From positions 186,001 to 250,000 of the forward strand of contig NZ_CP015881.1 of assembly GCF_000697965.2 (NCBI RefSeq): DNA of 64,000 nt, written 5' to 3'. Of this stretch, positions 51,465 through 61,056 are shown piece by piece. Under the pieces are notes generated by a model, which saw only the letters and a program-made list of their open reading frames with translations, was not told where the DNA came from and did no database searches. The position numbers were made by a program, and so were the translations under genes. The stretch comes from Ensifer adhaerens (GTDB lineage: Bacteria; Pseudomonadota; Alphaproteobacteria; Rhizobiales; Rhizobiaceae). Each line of letters begins with the position of its first letter. Position 1 is the first letter of the stretch.

Positions 51465-52316
51465 ATGTTTCGTACCGCTTTGATCGCTGGCGCCCTGCTC
51501 ATGTCCGGCACGGCCTTTGCCGAGGCTGAGACCGTCGAAGTCAACGGCATGAAGATGTATTACGAGGTCTCGGGCGAGGGCGAGCCGCTGGTCGTGCTAC
51601 ACGGCGCCTACATGAACATTCCCTCGATGGGTGCGATCATCCCGAAGCTGGCCGAGACCCACAAGGTCTATGCAATCGAGTTCCAGGGCCATGGCCGCAC
51701 CACCGATATCGATCGCCCGATCACCTATCCGAACCTCGCGGACGACGTCGCCGCCTTCATGGATGCGGTGAAGCTGGAGAAGGCCGATGTCTTCGGCTAC
51801 TCAATGGGTGCGGCTGCCGGCCTGCAGCTGGCAATCCGCCATCCGGACAAGGTGAACAAGCTAGCCGCCGCGTCCGTCGGCTACGATGCCGAGGGCTGGC
51901 AGCCGGAATTCAAAGCATTCATCCCGCAGATGACTGTCGAGATGTTCGTCGGCATGCCCTTTGCCGAAGACTACCGCAAGCTCGCCGCCAATCCGGATGG
52001 GTTTCCCGATCTGGTCAAGAAGCTGATCCAGCTCGAAAAAGAACCGATGGCCTGGGAGGCGGATGTCAAGGCACTGAAGACCCCGGTTCTCGTCATCGCC
52101 GGCGATGCCGATGTGGCGACGTTGGAGCACACGGTGGCACTGTTCCGCCTGCTTGGTGGCGGCGCCATGGGCGACATGGGAAAGCCGCTATCGCCTTCGC
52201 GGCTCGCGATCCTGCCGGCGACGTCGCACACCGCCGTCATCAACCAGACGGAACTGTTGGAGGCTTTCATCGAGCCCTTTCTGAAGGGTGAGACACCGAA
52301 GGGCATGTTCCCGTGA
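51465..52316 (+). CDS. Secreted alpha/beta-hydrolase
   Basis: This 283-residue protein has a signal peptide (MFRTALIAGALLMSGTAFA, cut before EAET) and an alpha/beta-hydrolase domain. The nucleophile elbow is GYSMGAAAG, the acid is in AGDADVA and the His is in ATSHTAV. The oxyanion region is VVLHGAYMN. The start ATG 51465 has AAGGAG seven bases upstream, and TTG 51459 in the same frame is too close to it. It is a single gene with its own terminator. The substrate, probably an ester or lactone in the periplasm, cannot be told. Confidence 0.9.
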   Translation: MFRTALIAGALLMSGTAFAEAETVEVNGMKMYYEVSGEGEPLVVLHGAYMNIPSMGAIIPKLAETHKVYAIEFQGHGRTTDIDRPITYPNLADDVAAFMDAVKLEKADVFGYSMGAAAGLQLAIRHPDKVNKLAAASVGYDAEGWQPEFKAFIPQMTVEMFVGMPFAEDYRKLAANPDGFPDLVKKLIQLEKEPMAWEADVKALKTPVLVIAGDADVATLEHTVALFRLLGGGAMGDMGKPLSPSRLAILPATSHTAVINQTELLEAFIEPFLKGETPKGMFP

Positions 52317-52326
52317 CAACGACGAA

Positions 52327-52352
52327 CGGCGCCATCTTCGCAGATGGCGCCG
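52327..52352. terminator. Bidirectional terminator between hydrolase and ABC operons
   Basis: The 11-bp arms CGGCGCCATCT and AGATGGCGCCG with a TCGC loop lie between convergent genes, 10 bp after the hydrolase stop and 21 bp from the ATPase stop. Confidence 0.75.
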
Positions 52353-52373
52353 CCCTCCTATGGTGGATAGCTT

Positions 52374-53450
52374 CTAGCGCAGGCGCCTGCCGTCTGCGTC
52401 GAACACCAGAGCGGCTGTGGGTTCGAAACGGGCGGCGATGCTATCGCCGGACTTCAGGCCGCGGCCGTTTTTTGTTTCGATGATGATCAGTTCGCCGTCG
52501 CCGTGCCGGGCATAGGCAAAGGTCTCGCCGCCCAGATGCTCCAGCATGTCGATCGTCAAATCGAGGCTCGCCGAGCCGCTGTCGCCGAAATGCTCGGGGC
52601 GAATGCCGATGGTCACGGTGCTGCCGGGCGTTACGTCCTTGACCGCAATCGGCAGCGTCGCATTGCCGAAATCCGCCAGGCGGACATGTTTCTCCCCGCC
52701 CGCGTTTGTTTCGACGATCCCCTTCAAAAAGTTCATCTTCGGCGAACCGATGAAACCGGCGACGAAGAGATTGGCCGGATCGTCGTAGAGGTCGAGCGGC
52801 GAGCCTACCTGCTCGACCACACCGCCGCGCATGACGACGATCTTGTCGGCAAGCGTCATCGCCTCGACCTGATCGTGGGTGACGTAGATGATTGTCGTTG
52901 CAAGCTTCTTGTGCAGCCTGGCGATCTCGATGCGCATGTGCACGCGCAGTTCCGCATCGAGGTTCGAGAGCGGCTCGTCGAAGAGAAAGATCTTCGGGTG
53001 CCGCACGATCGCCCGGCCGATCGCCACGCGCTGGCGCTGGCCGCCCGAAAGCTGTTTTGGCTTGCGGTCGAGCAGCGGCCCGAGTTCCAGGATGTTCGCG
53101 GCTTCGCCGACGCGTTGTGCGATCTCGGCCTTCGGCACGCCGGCAAATCGCAGCGCGAAACCCATGTTCTCCCGAACCGTCATATGCGGGTAGAGCGCAT
53201 AGGACTGGAACACCATGGCGATGCCGCGTTTCGACGGATCGACATCGTTCATGCGCTCGCCGCCGATCGTGAGATCACCTGACGTGATCTCCTCCAGTCC
53301 GGCGATCATCCGAAGCAGGGTCGACTTGCCGCAGCCGGATGGCCCGACGAAGACGACGAACTCACCGGTCTTGATGTCGAGGTCTACACCCTTGATGACC
53401 TCGAAGTTGCCATAGGACTTTCTGACGTGCTTAAGTTGGAGTTCGCTCAT
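52374..53450 (-). CDS. Carbohydrate ABC transporter ATPase (MalK/UgpC type)
   Basis: This 358-residue ATPase has Walker [10 protein letters not shown], signature [15 protein letters not shown], Walker [13 protein letters not shown] and a C-terminal TOBE domain ([10 protein letters not shown]). It is the last gene of the operon and overlaps the GH2 glycosidase by 4 bp (ATGA). It energises the two permeases encoded further upstream on the minus strand. Confidence 0.94.
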   Translation of the reverse strand: MSELQLKHVRKSYGNFEVIKGVDLDIKTGEFVVFVGPSGCGKSTLLRMIAGLEEITSGDLTIGGERMNDVDPSKRGIAMVFQSYALYPHMTVRENMGFALRFAGVPKAEIAQRVGEAANILELGPLLDRKPKQLSGGQRQRVAIGRAIVRHPKIFLFDEPLSNLDAELRVHMRIEIARLHKKLATTIIYVTHDQVEAMTLADKIVVMRGGVVEQVGSPLDLYDDPANLFVAGFIGSPKMNFLKGIVETNAGGEKHVRLADFGNATLPIAVKDVTPGSTVTIGIRPEHFGDSGSASLDLTIDMLEHLGGETFAYARHGDGELIIIETKNGRGLKSGDSIAARFEPTAALVFDADGRRLR

Positions 53451-55711
53451 GCAGCCGCCGCCTCGTCCGACACCGCCGAAAGCTCCAGCCTTACGGTTCC
53501 AAGCCGCGTCGAGGTCACCGCGACGGCGATGCCGCCGGCAGCACCCGTCGTTTCCAGCCAGAAGCCGGTCGAACCGCCCTGGAAGATCAGGCGATCGGGG
53601 CCGAGCAGGCGGGCAGGGCCGGTGACTGTCACGTCGACCGCGTCATTGAGGAAGGGCAGGATGTTGCCGGCCTGATCGAGCGCCCGCACGATCACCCGCA
53701 CGCTGTCGCGCCCTTCGGCCCGAAGCGCCGTGCTGTCGGGGACGACTTCCAGCGCCGTCGGCACCGGATCGGCGACCATGCGCAGGTTGGCGACGGGCTC
53801 GCCGTCGATAAAGCCGGTGAAGGCTGCGTCTTCCCACTTCATGCCCCAGACGCCGAGTTCGTCCTTGGTGAAGTGGCGATGGTCGATGACGACGGGCGGG
53901 TGCGGCAGATGCGGGAAGTTCTCGCGGTCGGGGCCGACGCGCTTGACGAGCGATCCGTATTTCAGCTCGACCTCGTCGCAGTTGGTGAGCACGATCAAGG
54001 GCAGCACGCCGCCGATGTTGCGCTCGCCGCGTGCCCAGAAGGTGACCGGCTTCATCACCACGCCCTCCGACGGTTCGCATTGGCTGGCATAGACATAAGC
54101 CGCGAATTTCGGCTGGCGGAACATGTCCATGACACCGTGATAGCAGATCCGGTCGCCGGAGCCGAAGTCCTTGTGGGTGTTGTAGTCGAACATGCACCAG
54201 CCGACGGCGCCTGAAATGCTTGGGTCGCCATAGGCCGCGTTCAGCACTTCCAGGTGCCGGCGCACATGCTCTGCCTGCCGTTGTTCCTGGTCGTAGATCT
54301 TCGTCGGAAACATGTGGCCGCCGAATTCGGTGATGAGATAGGGCACCTTGCGGGTGAGCCCGGTGCATTCCTGCTGCGGACGTAGCGCCGTGCGCGGGCG
54401 GTTTGCGCCCGGCAGTTCCTCGTTGCCGAGGATAAAGTCGTTCATGGTGTAGACGTCTTCGAGGTATTCGCTGTCGGTAATGTAGCGCACGCCGCCGGTC
54501 TGGCGCGTGGGGTCGAGTTCGCGTGCGAGCCGGTTGGTCTCGACGTAGAAATCATGCGAGTCCTGGGATTCGTTGATGCGCACGCCCCAGATGATGATCG
54601 ACGGGTGGTTCCAGTCGCGCTCGATCATGCGGCGGACGTTTTGGATCGCCTCCTGTTTCCAGCCCTCGCCGCCGATATGCTGCCAGCCGGGGATTTCCTC
54701 GAAGACGAGCAGGCCGATGCGGTCGCAATGGTCGAGGAACCACTTGGATTGCGGATAATGCGAGGTGCGCACGAGGTTGCAATGCAGCGTGTTCTTCAGG
54801 ATCTCGGCATCGCGCTCCTGCGCCGTGCGGCCCATGGCGTAGCCGACATAGGGGAAAGCCTGATGGCGGTTGAGGCCGCGGATTGTCAGCGGCCGTCCGT
54901 TGAGCTTGAAACCATCCGTGGTGAACTCGGCGGTGCGGAAGCCGAAGCGTGACGACAGCCGGTCGCTGCCGCGATCGCTGCGCAGCTGCGCTTCCACTTC
55001 ATAGAGAACGGGGCTGTCGATATCCCAGAGCGAGAGGCCCTTCAGGCCCGTGATCTCAAGGGTGACGCTCTCGCCGCGGCTTTCACCGGCTGCTTCCGCC
55101 AGCACCTTGCCGTTCGCGTCCTTGAGGAGTGCCGTGACCGTGCCGGCAAAGTTGACGCCTTGCGGATTGCCGAGATCGCAGCGGATCGAGACGGACTTGG
55201 CATCGCTGAGCGCATCGCGGGTTTCGATCTTGAGATTGGCGATCGAAACGGCATCGGTGACCTTCAACCAGACGTCGCGATAGATGCCGGCATAGGTGAG
55301 ATAGTCGATGCGGCCGCCGAAGGGCGGGATCTCAGGGTTTTCGCTGCCGTCGATCTTGACCGTGATCAGGTTGTCGCCTTCCCGCAGCTTATCCGTCAGT
55401 CTTGCTTCAAAGGGCGTGTAACCGTCCTTGTGGGCGATGATCTCCTCGCCGTTGAGATAGACGACGGCGTCGGCCATGGCGGCGTCGAACACGAGCGAGA
55501 CCTCGCGGCCGTGGAACTCGCGACGCCAGGTAAGCACCTTCTGATAGGTGAAGGCGCGCTGATAGGATGCCTCGTCGAAATAGTTGAACGGCAATTCCAC
55601 CGCATTGTGCGGCAGGCTGACCGATTTGCCTGCCTGCAGCCGGCCAGCGCTTGCCGCATCGAAGCCTTCGGAGAAAGTCCAGGTATCGTTGAAAGAGGTA
55701 ACAGAACGCAT
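53447..55711 (-). CDS. Glycoside hydrolase family 2 (beta-galactosidase-like)
   Basis: This 754-residue enzyme has the GH2 order of jelly-roll sugar-binding domain, immunoglobulin-like domain, barrel and C-terminal beta domains. The acid/base Glu is in [13 protein letters not shown] and the nucleophile Glu in [11 protein letters not shown]. The [26 protein letters not shown] segment is typical of the family. No signal peptide is present, so it acts on imported oligosaccharides. The ATG at 55711 has AGGA six bases upstream, and an ATG at 55717 directly follows that site and is less likely. The sugar could be a beta-galactoside, beta-glucuronide or similar. Confidence 0.92.
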   Translation of the reverse strand: MRSVTSFNDTWTFSEGFDAASAGRLQAGKSVSLPHNAVELPFNYFDEASYQRAFTYQKVLTWRREFHGREVSLVFDAAMADAVVYLNGEEIIAHKDGYTPFEARLTDKLREGDNLITVKIDGSENPEIPPFGGRIDYLTYAGIYRDVWLKVTDAVSIANLKIETRDALSDAKSVSIRCDLGNPQGVNFAGTVTALLKDANGKVLAEAAGESRGESVTLEITGLKGLSLWDIDSPVLYEVEAQLRSDRGSDRLSSRFGFRTAEFTTDGFKLNGRPLTIRGLNRHQAFPYVGYAMGRTAQERDAEILKNTLHCNLVRTSHYPQSKWFLDHCDRIGLLVFEEIPGWQHIGGEGWKQEAIQNVRRMIERDWNHPSIIIWGVRINESQDSHDFYVETNRLARELDPTRQTGGVRYITDSEYLEDVYTMNDFILGNEELPGANRPRTALRPQQECTGLTRKVPYLITEFGGHMFPTKIYDQEQRQAEHVRRHLEVLNAAYGDPSISGAVGWCMFDYNTHKDFGSGDRICYHGVMDMFRQPKFAAYVYASQCEPSEGVVMKPVTFWARGERNIGGVLPLIVLTNCDEVELKYGSLVKRVGPDRENFPHLPHPPVVIDHRHFTKDELGVWGMKWEDAAFTGFIDGEPVANLRMVADPVPTALEVVPDSTALRAEGRDSVRVIVRALDQAGNILPFLNDAVDVTVTGPARLLGPDRLIFQGGSTGFWLETTGAAGGIAVAVTSTRLGTVRLELSAVSDEAAAA

Positions 55712-55719
55712 GATCATTC

Positions 55720-56541
55720 CTATTTGACTGAGCCCAGCATTCCCTGGACGAATTGGCGTTGCATGAAGAAGAAGACGGCGAGGGTGGGAAGTGTCGCGAG
55801 AATGGTGCCGACCATGACGACGCCGTAGTCGGGGTAGTAGGCGGAAGCGAGCGAGGAGATGACCAGCGTGATCGTCTTCTGCTCGTTCGACTGCAGCACG
55901 ATCAGCGGCCAGAGATAGTTGTTCCACGCCGTCATGAAGACGATGATGAAGGCCGCCGCATAGGTCGAGCGCATGACCGGCACATAGATGAACAGGAAGA
56001 TCTGCCATTCCTTGAGCCCGTCGACCTTTGCGGCGTCCCGCAGTTCCGACGGGAAGGCCTTGGTGGTCTGGCGGAAATAGAAGACGACGAAGGCAGAGCC
56101 GATGGTCGGCAGCACGACAGCGAGGTGCGTGTTGATCAGCCCCGCCTTGCCCATCATGATGAACAGCGGAATCATCAGCGCGGCAAACGGGATCATCATC
56201 GTCAACAGAAGGGCGCTGTAGATCCTATCGCGGTGGCGCGAGCGGAACATCTCGAAGCCGTAGCCAGCCAACGACGACACGGCGAGCGTCAGCACCGTCG
56301 CGAGAATGGCGATCTTGGCCGAATTCCAGAAGACCAGCGGTGCGTTCACCTGGGTGAAGAAAGTGGCGATGTTGGTGGCAAGCGCGCTGCCCGGCATCAT
56401 CCTGCCCTTGATGATGTCGATCGAAGAATTGGTCGCGCCGAGCAGCATCCAGACGAAGGGAAAGATCGAGAGAAAGGCCATCAGCCCGACGAAGCCGTAG
56501 GTGACGATGGTGCCGACGATACGTGTGGTTCCGTTGTTCAT
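55720..56541 (-). CDS. Carbohydrate ABC transporter permease (MalG type)
   Basis: This 273-residue permease has six helices and the EAA loop ELRDAAKVDGLKEWQIFLFIYVP. The C-terminus FVQGMLGSVK is typical of MalG/AraQ-like proteins. It overlaps the MalF-type permease by 4 bp and lies 8 bp before the GH2 start. It forms the membrane channel with that partner. Confidence 0.93.
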   Translation of the reverse strand: MNNGTTRIVGTIVTYGFVGLMAFLSIFPFVWMLLGATNSSIDIIKGRMMPGSALATNIATFFTQVNAPLVFWNSAKIAILATVLTLAVSSLAGYGFEMFRSRHRDRIYSALLLTMMIPFAALMIPLFIMMGKAGLINTHLAVVLPTIGSAFVVFYFRQTTKAFPSELRDAAKVDGLKEWQIFLFIYVPVMRSTYAAAFIIVFMTAWNNYLWPLIVLQSNEQKTITLVISSLASAYYPDYGVVMVGTILATLPTLAVFFFMQRQFVQGMLGSVK

Positions 56542-57449
56542 CGGTCGCGCTCCCGTGCCGCGAAAAATTGCAGGCAGGCGAGCAGGGCGACGAGCACCAC
56601 GATCACATAGGACACCGTCGCCGCGTAGCCGAAATTCGGCATGAAGCGGAAGGTCAGGTTGTAGATATAGAGCGACAGGGTCAGCGTGGCGTTGGACGGT
56701 CCGCCCTTGCCTTCGGTGAGGTTATAGACCTCGTCGAAGAGCTGGATCGTGCCGATCGTCGAGATGATCGTCGTGAACAGAATGACGGGCTTCAACAGCG
56801 GGATAGTGATGTGGGTGAAACGCGCCCAGGCAGGCACGCCGTCTATCCGCGCGACCTCGTAGATCGACTTGTCGATGTTCTGCATCGCCGCGAGATAGAA
56901 GATCATGTTGTAGCCGGTCCAGCGCCAGGTGATGGCGAGGATGACGAGCACCTTCGCCCAGAAGGGATGGGTCAGCCACGGGATCGGCGAGGCGATGAGG
57001 CCGATCGCCTCGAGCGTCGAGTTGACGATCCCGTCGAGCGCGAACATGCCCTTGAACAGCACCGAATAAGCAACCAGCGAGGTGACGCAGGGCAGGAAGA
57101 TGGCGGTGCGGAAGAAGCCGCGGCCGACGAGTTTCGGATTGTTGAGCAGCGACGCCAGAATCAGCGCCAGCAGGATCATGATCGGCACCTGCACGACGAA
57201 ATAGGTCAGCGTGTTCGTCAGTGCCTTGATGAAGACCGGATCGTTCCAGAGGCGGATGATGTTCGAAAAGCCGGCGAATTTCAGCATCATGCCGCGGCCG
57301 GACTGGAACGACATCCACAGCGACCAGACGATCGGATAGATCATGAAAAGGGCGATCAGCCCGAGTGCCGGCGCGACGAAGAGCCAGCCATTGACGTTGT
57401 AATATCGGCCGATGCCGCCGCGACGCGCGAGAGCCATCATCATCCCCAT
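56538..57449 (-). CDS. Carbohydrate ABC transporter permease (MalF type)
   Basis: This 303-residue permease has an N-terminal helix (GWLFVAPALGLIALFMIYPIVWSLWMSF) and an EAA loop IYEVARIDGVPAWARFTHITIPLL. It belongs to the CUT1 group of sugar importers. Its start is ATG 57449 or one of two ATGs just after it. It lies 70 bp after the binding-protein gene. Confidence 0.92.
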   Translation of the reverse strand: MGMMMALARRGGIGRYYNVNGWLFVAPALGLIALFMIYPIVWSLWMSFQSGRGMMLKFAGFSNIIRLWNDPVFIKALTNTLTYFVVQVPIMILLALILASLLNNPKLVGRGFFRTAIFLPCVTSLVAYSVLFKGMFALDGIVNSTLEAIGLIASPIPWLTHPFWAKVLVILAITWRWTGYNMIFYLAAMQNIDKSIYEVARIDGVPAWARFTHITIPLLKPVILFTTIISTIGTIQLFDEVYNLTEGKGGPSNATLTLSLYIYNLTFRFMPNFGYAATVSYVIVVLVALLACLQFFAARERDR

Positions 57450-57519
57450 GGATAGCAGGAGCCGTTGGCCGCGGCGTGTTTACCGCGGCCAGGAGCAATG
57501 CAGATAATCGCCGCGGCGA

Positions 57520-58788
57520 TTACTGGACCTGTGCGCTGACCTCGGCGTCGATCGCCTTCAGGATGTCGTCGACGGGCGTTCCCTGCTGCAGTGCCGGAAG
57601 CTGTGCGGTAACGGCCGTGTCCGCCTCGTTGGTGAAGACGCCGTAGTTGACCGAGGGGACCTTCGCGAGCCAGTCGGAGAAGTTCTGCCAGACCTTTTCG
57701 CCACCGAAGAAGGCATCGGCCTCGCCATAGGCGGCCCCGCCGCGGGCAGCGAGCAGTGAGCCGACGGCGCCGCGGTCCGTAAGGATCGTCTGGTAGAAGT
57801 CGACGTCCTTGGCGTAGACCTCGTTCAGGAAGTCGATCGCTTCGGCCTTCTCGGCTGAGCTTTCAAGCACGTACCAGCTCGAGCCGCCGAGGTTCGAGGC
57901 GTGCGTCGCGCCGTCGATCGAAAGCGCCGGGATCGGCGCCACGCCCCATTTGCCCGACTGGTCCGGCTGCGCCTTGACGGTGCCGGTGATCCAGACGCCG
58001 GTGATGACGGTGGCGACATCGCCGGACGTGAAGGTGCCGACCCAGTCGGCCCAGCCGGCGGCGGGCTTGTAGATGTTGGCGGCCATGATCTTGCCGACCG
58101 TTTCAAGCGACGCCTTCAGCGCCGCGTTGCCGGTGATGTTCGTCTTGCCTTCCTTGTCGAAATACCATTGCCCGGCCGATTGCATGATGATGCGCACGAG
58201 CCCGGCGTCGGTCGGGTCGAGACCCATCATCTTCTTGCCGGTCTTGGCTTCGACCTGCTTTCCGATCTCGATGAAGCGATCCCAGGTGATGCCTTGCATG
58301 TCCTCCGGCTTGAAGCCGGCCTGCTCCAGATAGTCCTTGCGGTAGTAGAGGCCGGTGACGCCGGAATCGAATGGCATGCCGTAGACCTGGCCATCCAGCG
58401 TCATCACCTCGACCTTGTAGGGAGCGAAGCCGGAGTAATCGACGGTGCCGGAGAGCGGCGCGAAGGCGCCGGGGAAGGACTGCAGATATTTCTGCGCGCC
58501 GTAGTCCTCGATGAGAACGATATCGGGCAGGGCGTCTGCGGTGCCGGACGAGAGGCCGGTCTGCAGTTTCTGCTCGACGTCGGCCTTGGCGAAATCGACG
58601 ATGTTGAAGGTCACGTCCGGGTGCGTCTTGGTGTAGCGCGCGCCGGCCTCCTTCATGATCGCGACGTTGAAGTTCGGATCCCAGCACCAGATGGTGATTT
58701 CCTTGGCCTCGGCGGCCGTGACGGCCAAGAAGCTGGCGCCTGCAAGCGCGATGGCGGCAAAGCGCGGCAGATAGGTACGCGTGTCCAT
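57520..58788 (-). CDS. Sugar-binding protein, family 1 (CUT1)
   Basis: This 422-residue periplasmic protein has a signal peptide (AAIALAGASFLAVTAAEA, then KEITIWCWDPNF). The family-1 features are TKTHPDVTFNIVDF, PDIVLIEDYG and YGMPFDSGVTGLYYRKD. It delivers an oligosaccharide to the MalF/MalG-type permeases encoded after it. It is the first gene of the five-gene sugar operon. Two ATTT-N4-AAAT boxes lie 60-98 bp upstream of its start, between it and lacI. Confidence 0.93.
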   Translation of the reverse strand: MDTRTYLPRFAAIALAGASFLAVTAAEAKEITIWCWDPNFNVAIMKEAGARYTKTHPDVTFNIVDFAKADVEQKLQTGLSSGTADALPDIVLIEDYGAQKYLQSFPGAFAPLSGTVDYSGFAPYKVEVMTLDGQVYGMPFDSGVTGLYYRKDYLEQAGFKPEDMQGITWDRFIEIGKQVEAKTGKKMMGLDPTDAGLVRIIMQSAGQWYFDKEGKTNITGNAALKASLETVGKIMAANIYKPAAGWADWVGTFTSGDVATVITGVWITGTVKAQPDQSGKWGVAPIPALSIDGATHASNLGGSSWYVLESSAEKAEAIDFLNEVYAKDVDFYQTILTDRGAVGSLLAARGGAAYGEADAFFGGEKVWQNFSDWLAKVPSVNYGVFTNEADTAVTAQLPALQQGTPVDDILKAIDAEVSAQVQ

Positions 58789-58847
58789 AGTTTCTCCTCC
58801 CTCGAAATTCGTTCCCCGAGACGTTCCTCCTAGTCTCGGCGCGGAGT

Positions 58848-58886
58848 ATTTCGCAAAATTCTGGAGAAGGCAATATTTCAGTAAAT
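58848..58886. promoter_or_regulatory. Two candidate LacI-type operators upstream of the sugar operon
   Basis: ATTTCGCAAAAT (58848-58859) and ATTTCAGTAAAT (58875-58886) share ATTT-N4-AAAT, and their centres are 27 bp apart. The first is nearly symmetrical around GC, as LacI sites are. A third copy precedes lacI. Confidence 0.45.
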
Positions 58887-58914
58887 TTTTACCACGCGTT
58901 TTTTACCGACCGTT

Positions 58915-59943
58915 TTACGCACCGGGAGCGGCGGCTCTCGCCATCGTGCTGCCGCGCCAGACCATCTCGGTTCCGAGGATCACCTTCTTGGCCACGTCTC
59001 GCCCGGTCAGCCGCTCGACCAGGAGGTCAACGGCGGTCTCGCCGATCACTTCGGCGGGGATCTTCACCGTCGAAAGCGGCGGCCCGAGAAACTGGGCGAC
59101 AGGAATGTCGTTGAAACTCGCCACGGCAACATCGTCGGGGATCCGCAGGCCCATTTCGTGAATCGCGCGGTAAGCGCCGATCGCCATATTGTCGTTGCAG
59201 GTGACGAGGATCTTGGGCGGATTGGGCTTCGACAGCATCGCCTTGGCGAGCGTATAGCCGCTATCGGGCGTCAGCTTTTCGACCATGCAGAGTTCGGGAT
59301 CGTAGAGGCCGGCCTTCGTCATCCATTGTATGAAGGCGCGGCAGCGACGCTCCGAATGGATGTCGTCCTTGTCTCTGAAAGCGTCGATCCAGCCGAGAAA
59401 GCCGATGCGGCGGTAGCCCATGCCGTAAACGCCGTCGAGCAGGCGGTTCATCGCGATCGAGACGTCGCTCATCACGCTGTCGTCGACGTCATCGTCGGGG
59501 GCAAAGTCCGCAAAGACCAGATGGCGGCTGTGCCGGCGCAGCCAATGGACCTCTTCGCCATAATGGTGGCCGACGGCGACGACGCCGCTGGCGCCCTGCA
59601 GGATCGCGGCCTCCGGCAGGTTGCCGTTGTGGAAGACCTTGACCACCTCGATCTTCAGCGCCTGACAGCGGTTTTCGATGCCGAGCCGGACGCCGACATA
59701 ATAGGGGTCGATCAGTTCCTGGGCGGGTTGAAGGAAGTGCACCAGCGCGAATTTCAGGCCCTGCATTGCCCCGGCGCCGCGGCCGCGGTTGCGCGGGGTG
59801 GCGTAATTCAGCGCCTCGGCCGTTTCGATGATCGCCTGTCGCTTCTTGGTGGAGATCGAGAGGGTCGGATCGTAATTCAGCACCCGAGAAACAGTCGCCG
59901 AAGAGACCCCGACAGCCGAAGCGATTTCCTTGATTGTTACCAT
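58915..59943 (-). CDS. LacI-family repressor of the sugar operon
   Basis: This 342-residue regulator has the LacI helix-turn-helix (VTIKEIASAVGVSSATVSRVLN) and hinge at the N-terminus. A sugar-binding core follows (ILVTCNDNMAIGAYRAI and VAVASFNDIPVAQFLGPPLSTV). It lies directly upstream of the binding-protein gene on the same strand and should repress that operon and itself until the sugar or its product binds. ATG 59943 is chosen, and an in-frame TTG six bases earlier is possible. Confidence 0.94.
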   Translation of the reverse strand: MVTIKEIASAVGVSSATVSRVLNYDPTLSISTKKRQAIIETAEALNYATPRNRGRGAGAMQGLKFALVHFLQPAQELIDPYYVGVRLGIENRCQALKIEVVKVFHNGNLPEAAILQGASGVVAVGHHYGEEVHWLRRHSRHLVFADFAPDDDVDDSVMSDVSIAMNRLLDGVYGMGYRRIGFLGWIDAFRDKDDIHSERRCRAFIQWMTKAGLYDPELCMVEKLTPDSGYTLAKAMLSKPNPPKILVTCNDNMAIGAYRAIHEMGLRIPDDVAVASFNDIPVAQFLGPPLSTVKIPAEVIGETAVDLLVERLTGRDVAKKVILGTEMVWRGSTMARAAAPGA

Positions 59944-59997
59944 GTCCAACGTCCCGCCCGCCGCCGCGGCCCTCCTTTCGGGCGCGGCGCAATTTTT

Positions 59998-60009
59998 ATT
60001 TAGTAAAAT
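59998..60009. promoter_or_regulatory. Candidate LacI operator upstream of lacI
   Basis: ATTTAGTAAAAT lies 55 bp before the lacI start within an AT-rich island. It shares ATTT-N4-AAAT and the words AGTAAA and TTTT with the boxes at 58848-58886, which suggests autoregulation. Confidence 0.4.
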
Positions 60010-60077
60010 TTTGCCTGGGGTTTTTCAATCGCTGGGCGTCTTATTTCGTTCATGGAACGGGACGCAACCGCGCGTGG

Positions 60078-60965
60078 TCACGCCGCGCGGCCGATTGCCA
60101 AGGCCTGCGCTTGCAGTTCGTCGGAAAGAAACGCCCAAAGAGCCGAGACCGGGCGGGACGCCAGACCCTGATCGTCGGCGGCGAAAAGCCCCAGCTCGAT
60201 CACCGGGGCAGGGGGCAGACCCTCTTCACCGCCGAGAACCCGCATCGTGTTGGGACGGATGTTGAGATCGAGGAGAACGGCTATGCCGAGGCCCGCCTCG
60301 ATCATCGACTGGATGGAAGACAGGCTGGCGCTCGTCAGCACCGTGCGCCAGGGGCGATCCCCGCCCTTCAGCGCCTCGATCATCTTCTGCCGCCAGGTGC
60401 AGACGCCGTCGAAGGTGATGAGTGGCAGAGGCCCTTCCGCCGGCACCTCGAAACCGCGCGCCGCGACCCATCGGAGCGGCAGTCGCCAGGTAAGGATCGG
60501 CTCGCCGCGGATCAGCGCCGGATCGCCGATCGCGACATCGAGCCGGCCCTGCGAGAGCCTCTCCGACAACACGGTGCTTTCGGTCACCGTCAGTTCGAGC
60601 GCGACATTCGGATGGCATTCGGCAAACCGTTGCAACGCTTTTGGTAGCGAGCCGACCGCGATATCCTCGATCATGCCGAAGCGGATCGGTCCCTGGACGG
60701 CCTGCCCGGCAAGCGCCCGCCGGGCGCCGGCGCTCAGGCCCAACATCTTCTGGGCATAGGGCAGCAGCACATGCCCGGCTTCGGTCAGGTCCATGCCCCT
60801 TGCATTGCGGTTCAGGAGCTTGGCGCCGAGATCGTCCTCCAGCCGGCGCAACTGCATGCTGACGGCCGCTTGCGTCCTGGCCAGCCGCTGCGCAGCGCCG
60901 CTGACGCTGCCGCATTCGGCGGTCACGACGAAGGCGCGCAAAAGGGCGATATCCAGATCATGCAT
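60078..60965 (-). CDS. LysR-family regulator divergent from an EamA exporter
   Basis: This 295-residue LysR protein has an N-terminal winged helix (LDIALLRAFVVTAECGSVSGAAQRLARTQAAVSMQLRRLE) and an effector domain. The start ATG 60965 has AAGGGA upstream. The 91-bp gap to the divergent EamA gene is the classic layout for LysR control of an exporter. A near-perfect long-range inverted repeat lies in that gap. Confidence 0.92.
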   Translation of the reverse strand: MHDLDIALLRAFVVTAECGSVSGAAQRLARTQAAVSMQLRRLEDDLGAKLLNRNARGMDLTEAGHVLLPYAQKMLGLSAGARRALAGQAVQGPIRFGMIEDIAVGSLPKALQRFAECHPNVALELTVTESTVLSERLSQGRLDVAIGDPALIRGEPILTWRLPLRWVAARGFEVPAEGPLPLITFDGVCTWRQKMIEALKGGDRPWRTVLTSASLSSIQSMIEAGLGIAVLLDLNIRPNTMRVLGGEEGLPPAPVIELGLFAADDQGLASRPVSALWAFLSDELQAQALAIGRAA

Positions 60966-61027
60966 ATAACGATCCCTTATGAAGGTATCACAATTATTAG
61001 CGTTCCTTATTGTGCCGGGATTGTTAT
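60966..61027. promoter_or_regulatory. LysR/EamA divergent promoter with spaced inverted repeat
   Basis: ATAACGATCCC (60966-60976) and GGGATTGTTAT (61017-61027) are complementary with one mismatch, 40 bp apart. The region between is AT-rich. Separated half-sites fit LysR tetramers with recognition and activation sites. Confidence 0.4.
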
Positions 61028-61056
61028 GTCTGTTCAAGCCCAAGGGGAGAACGGAC

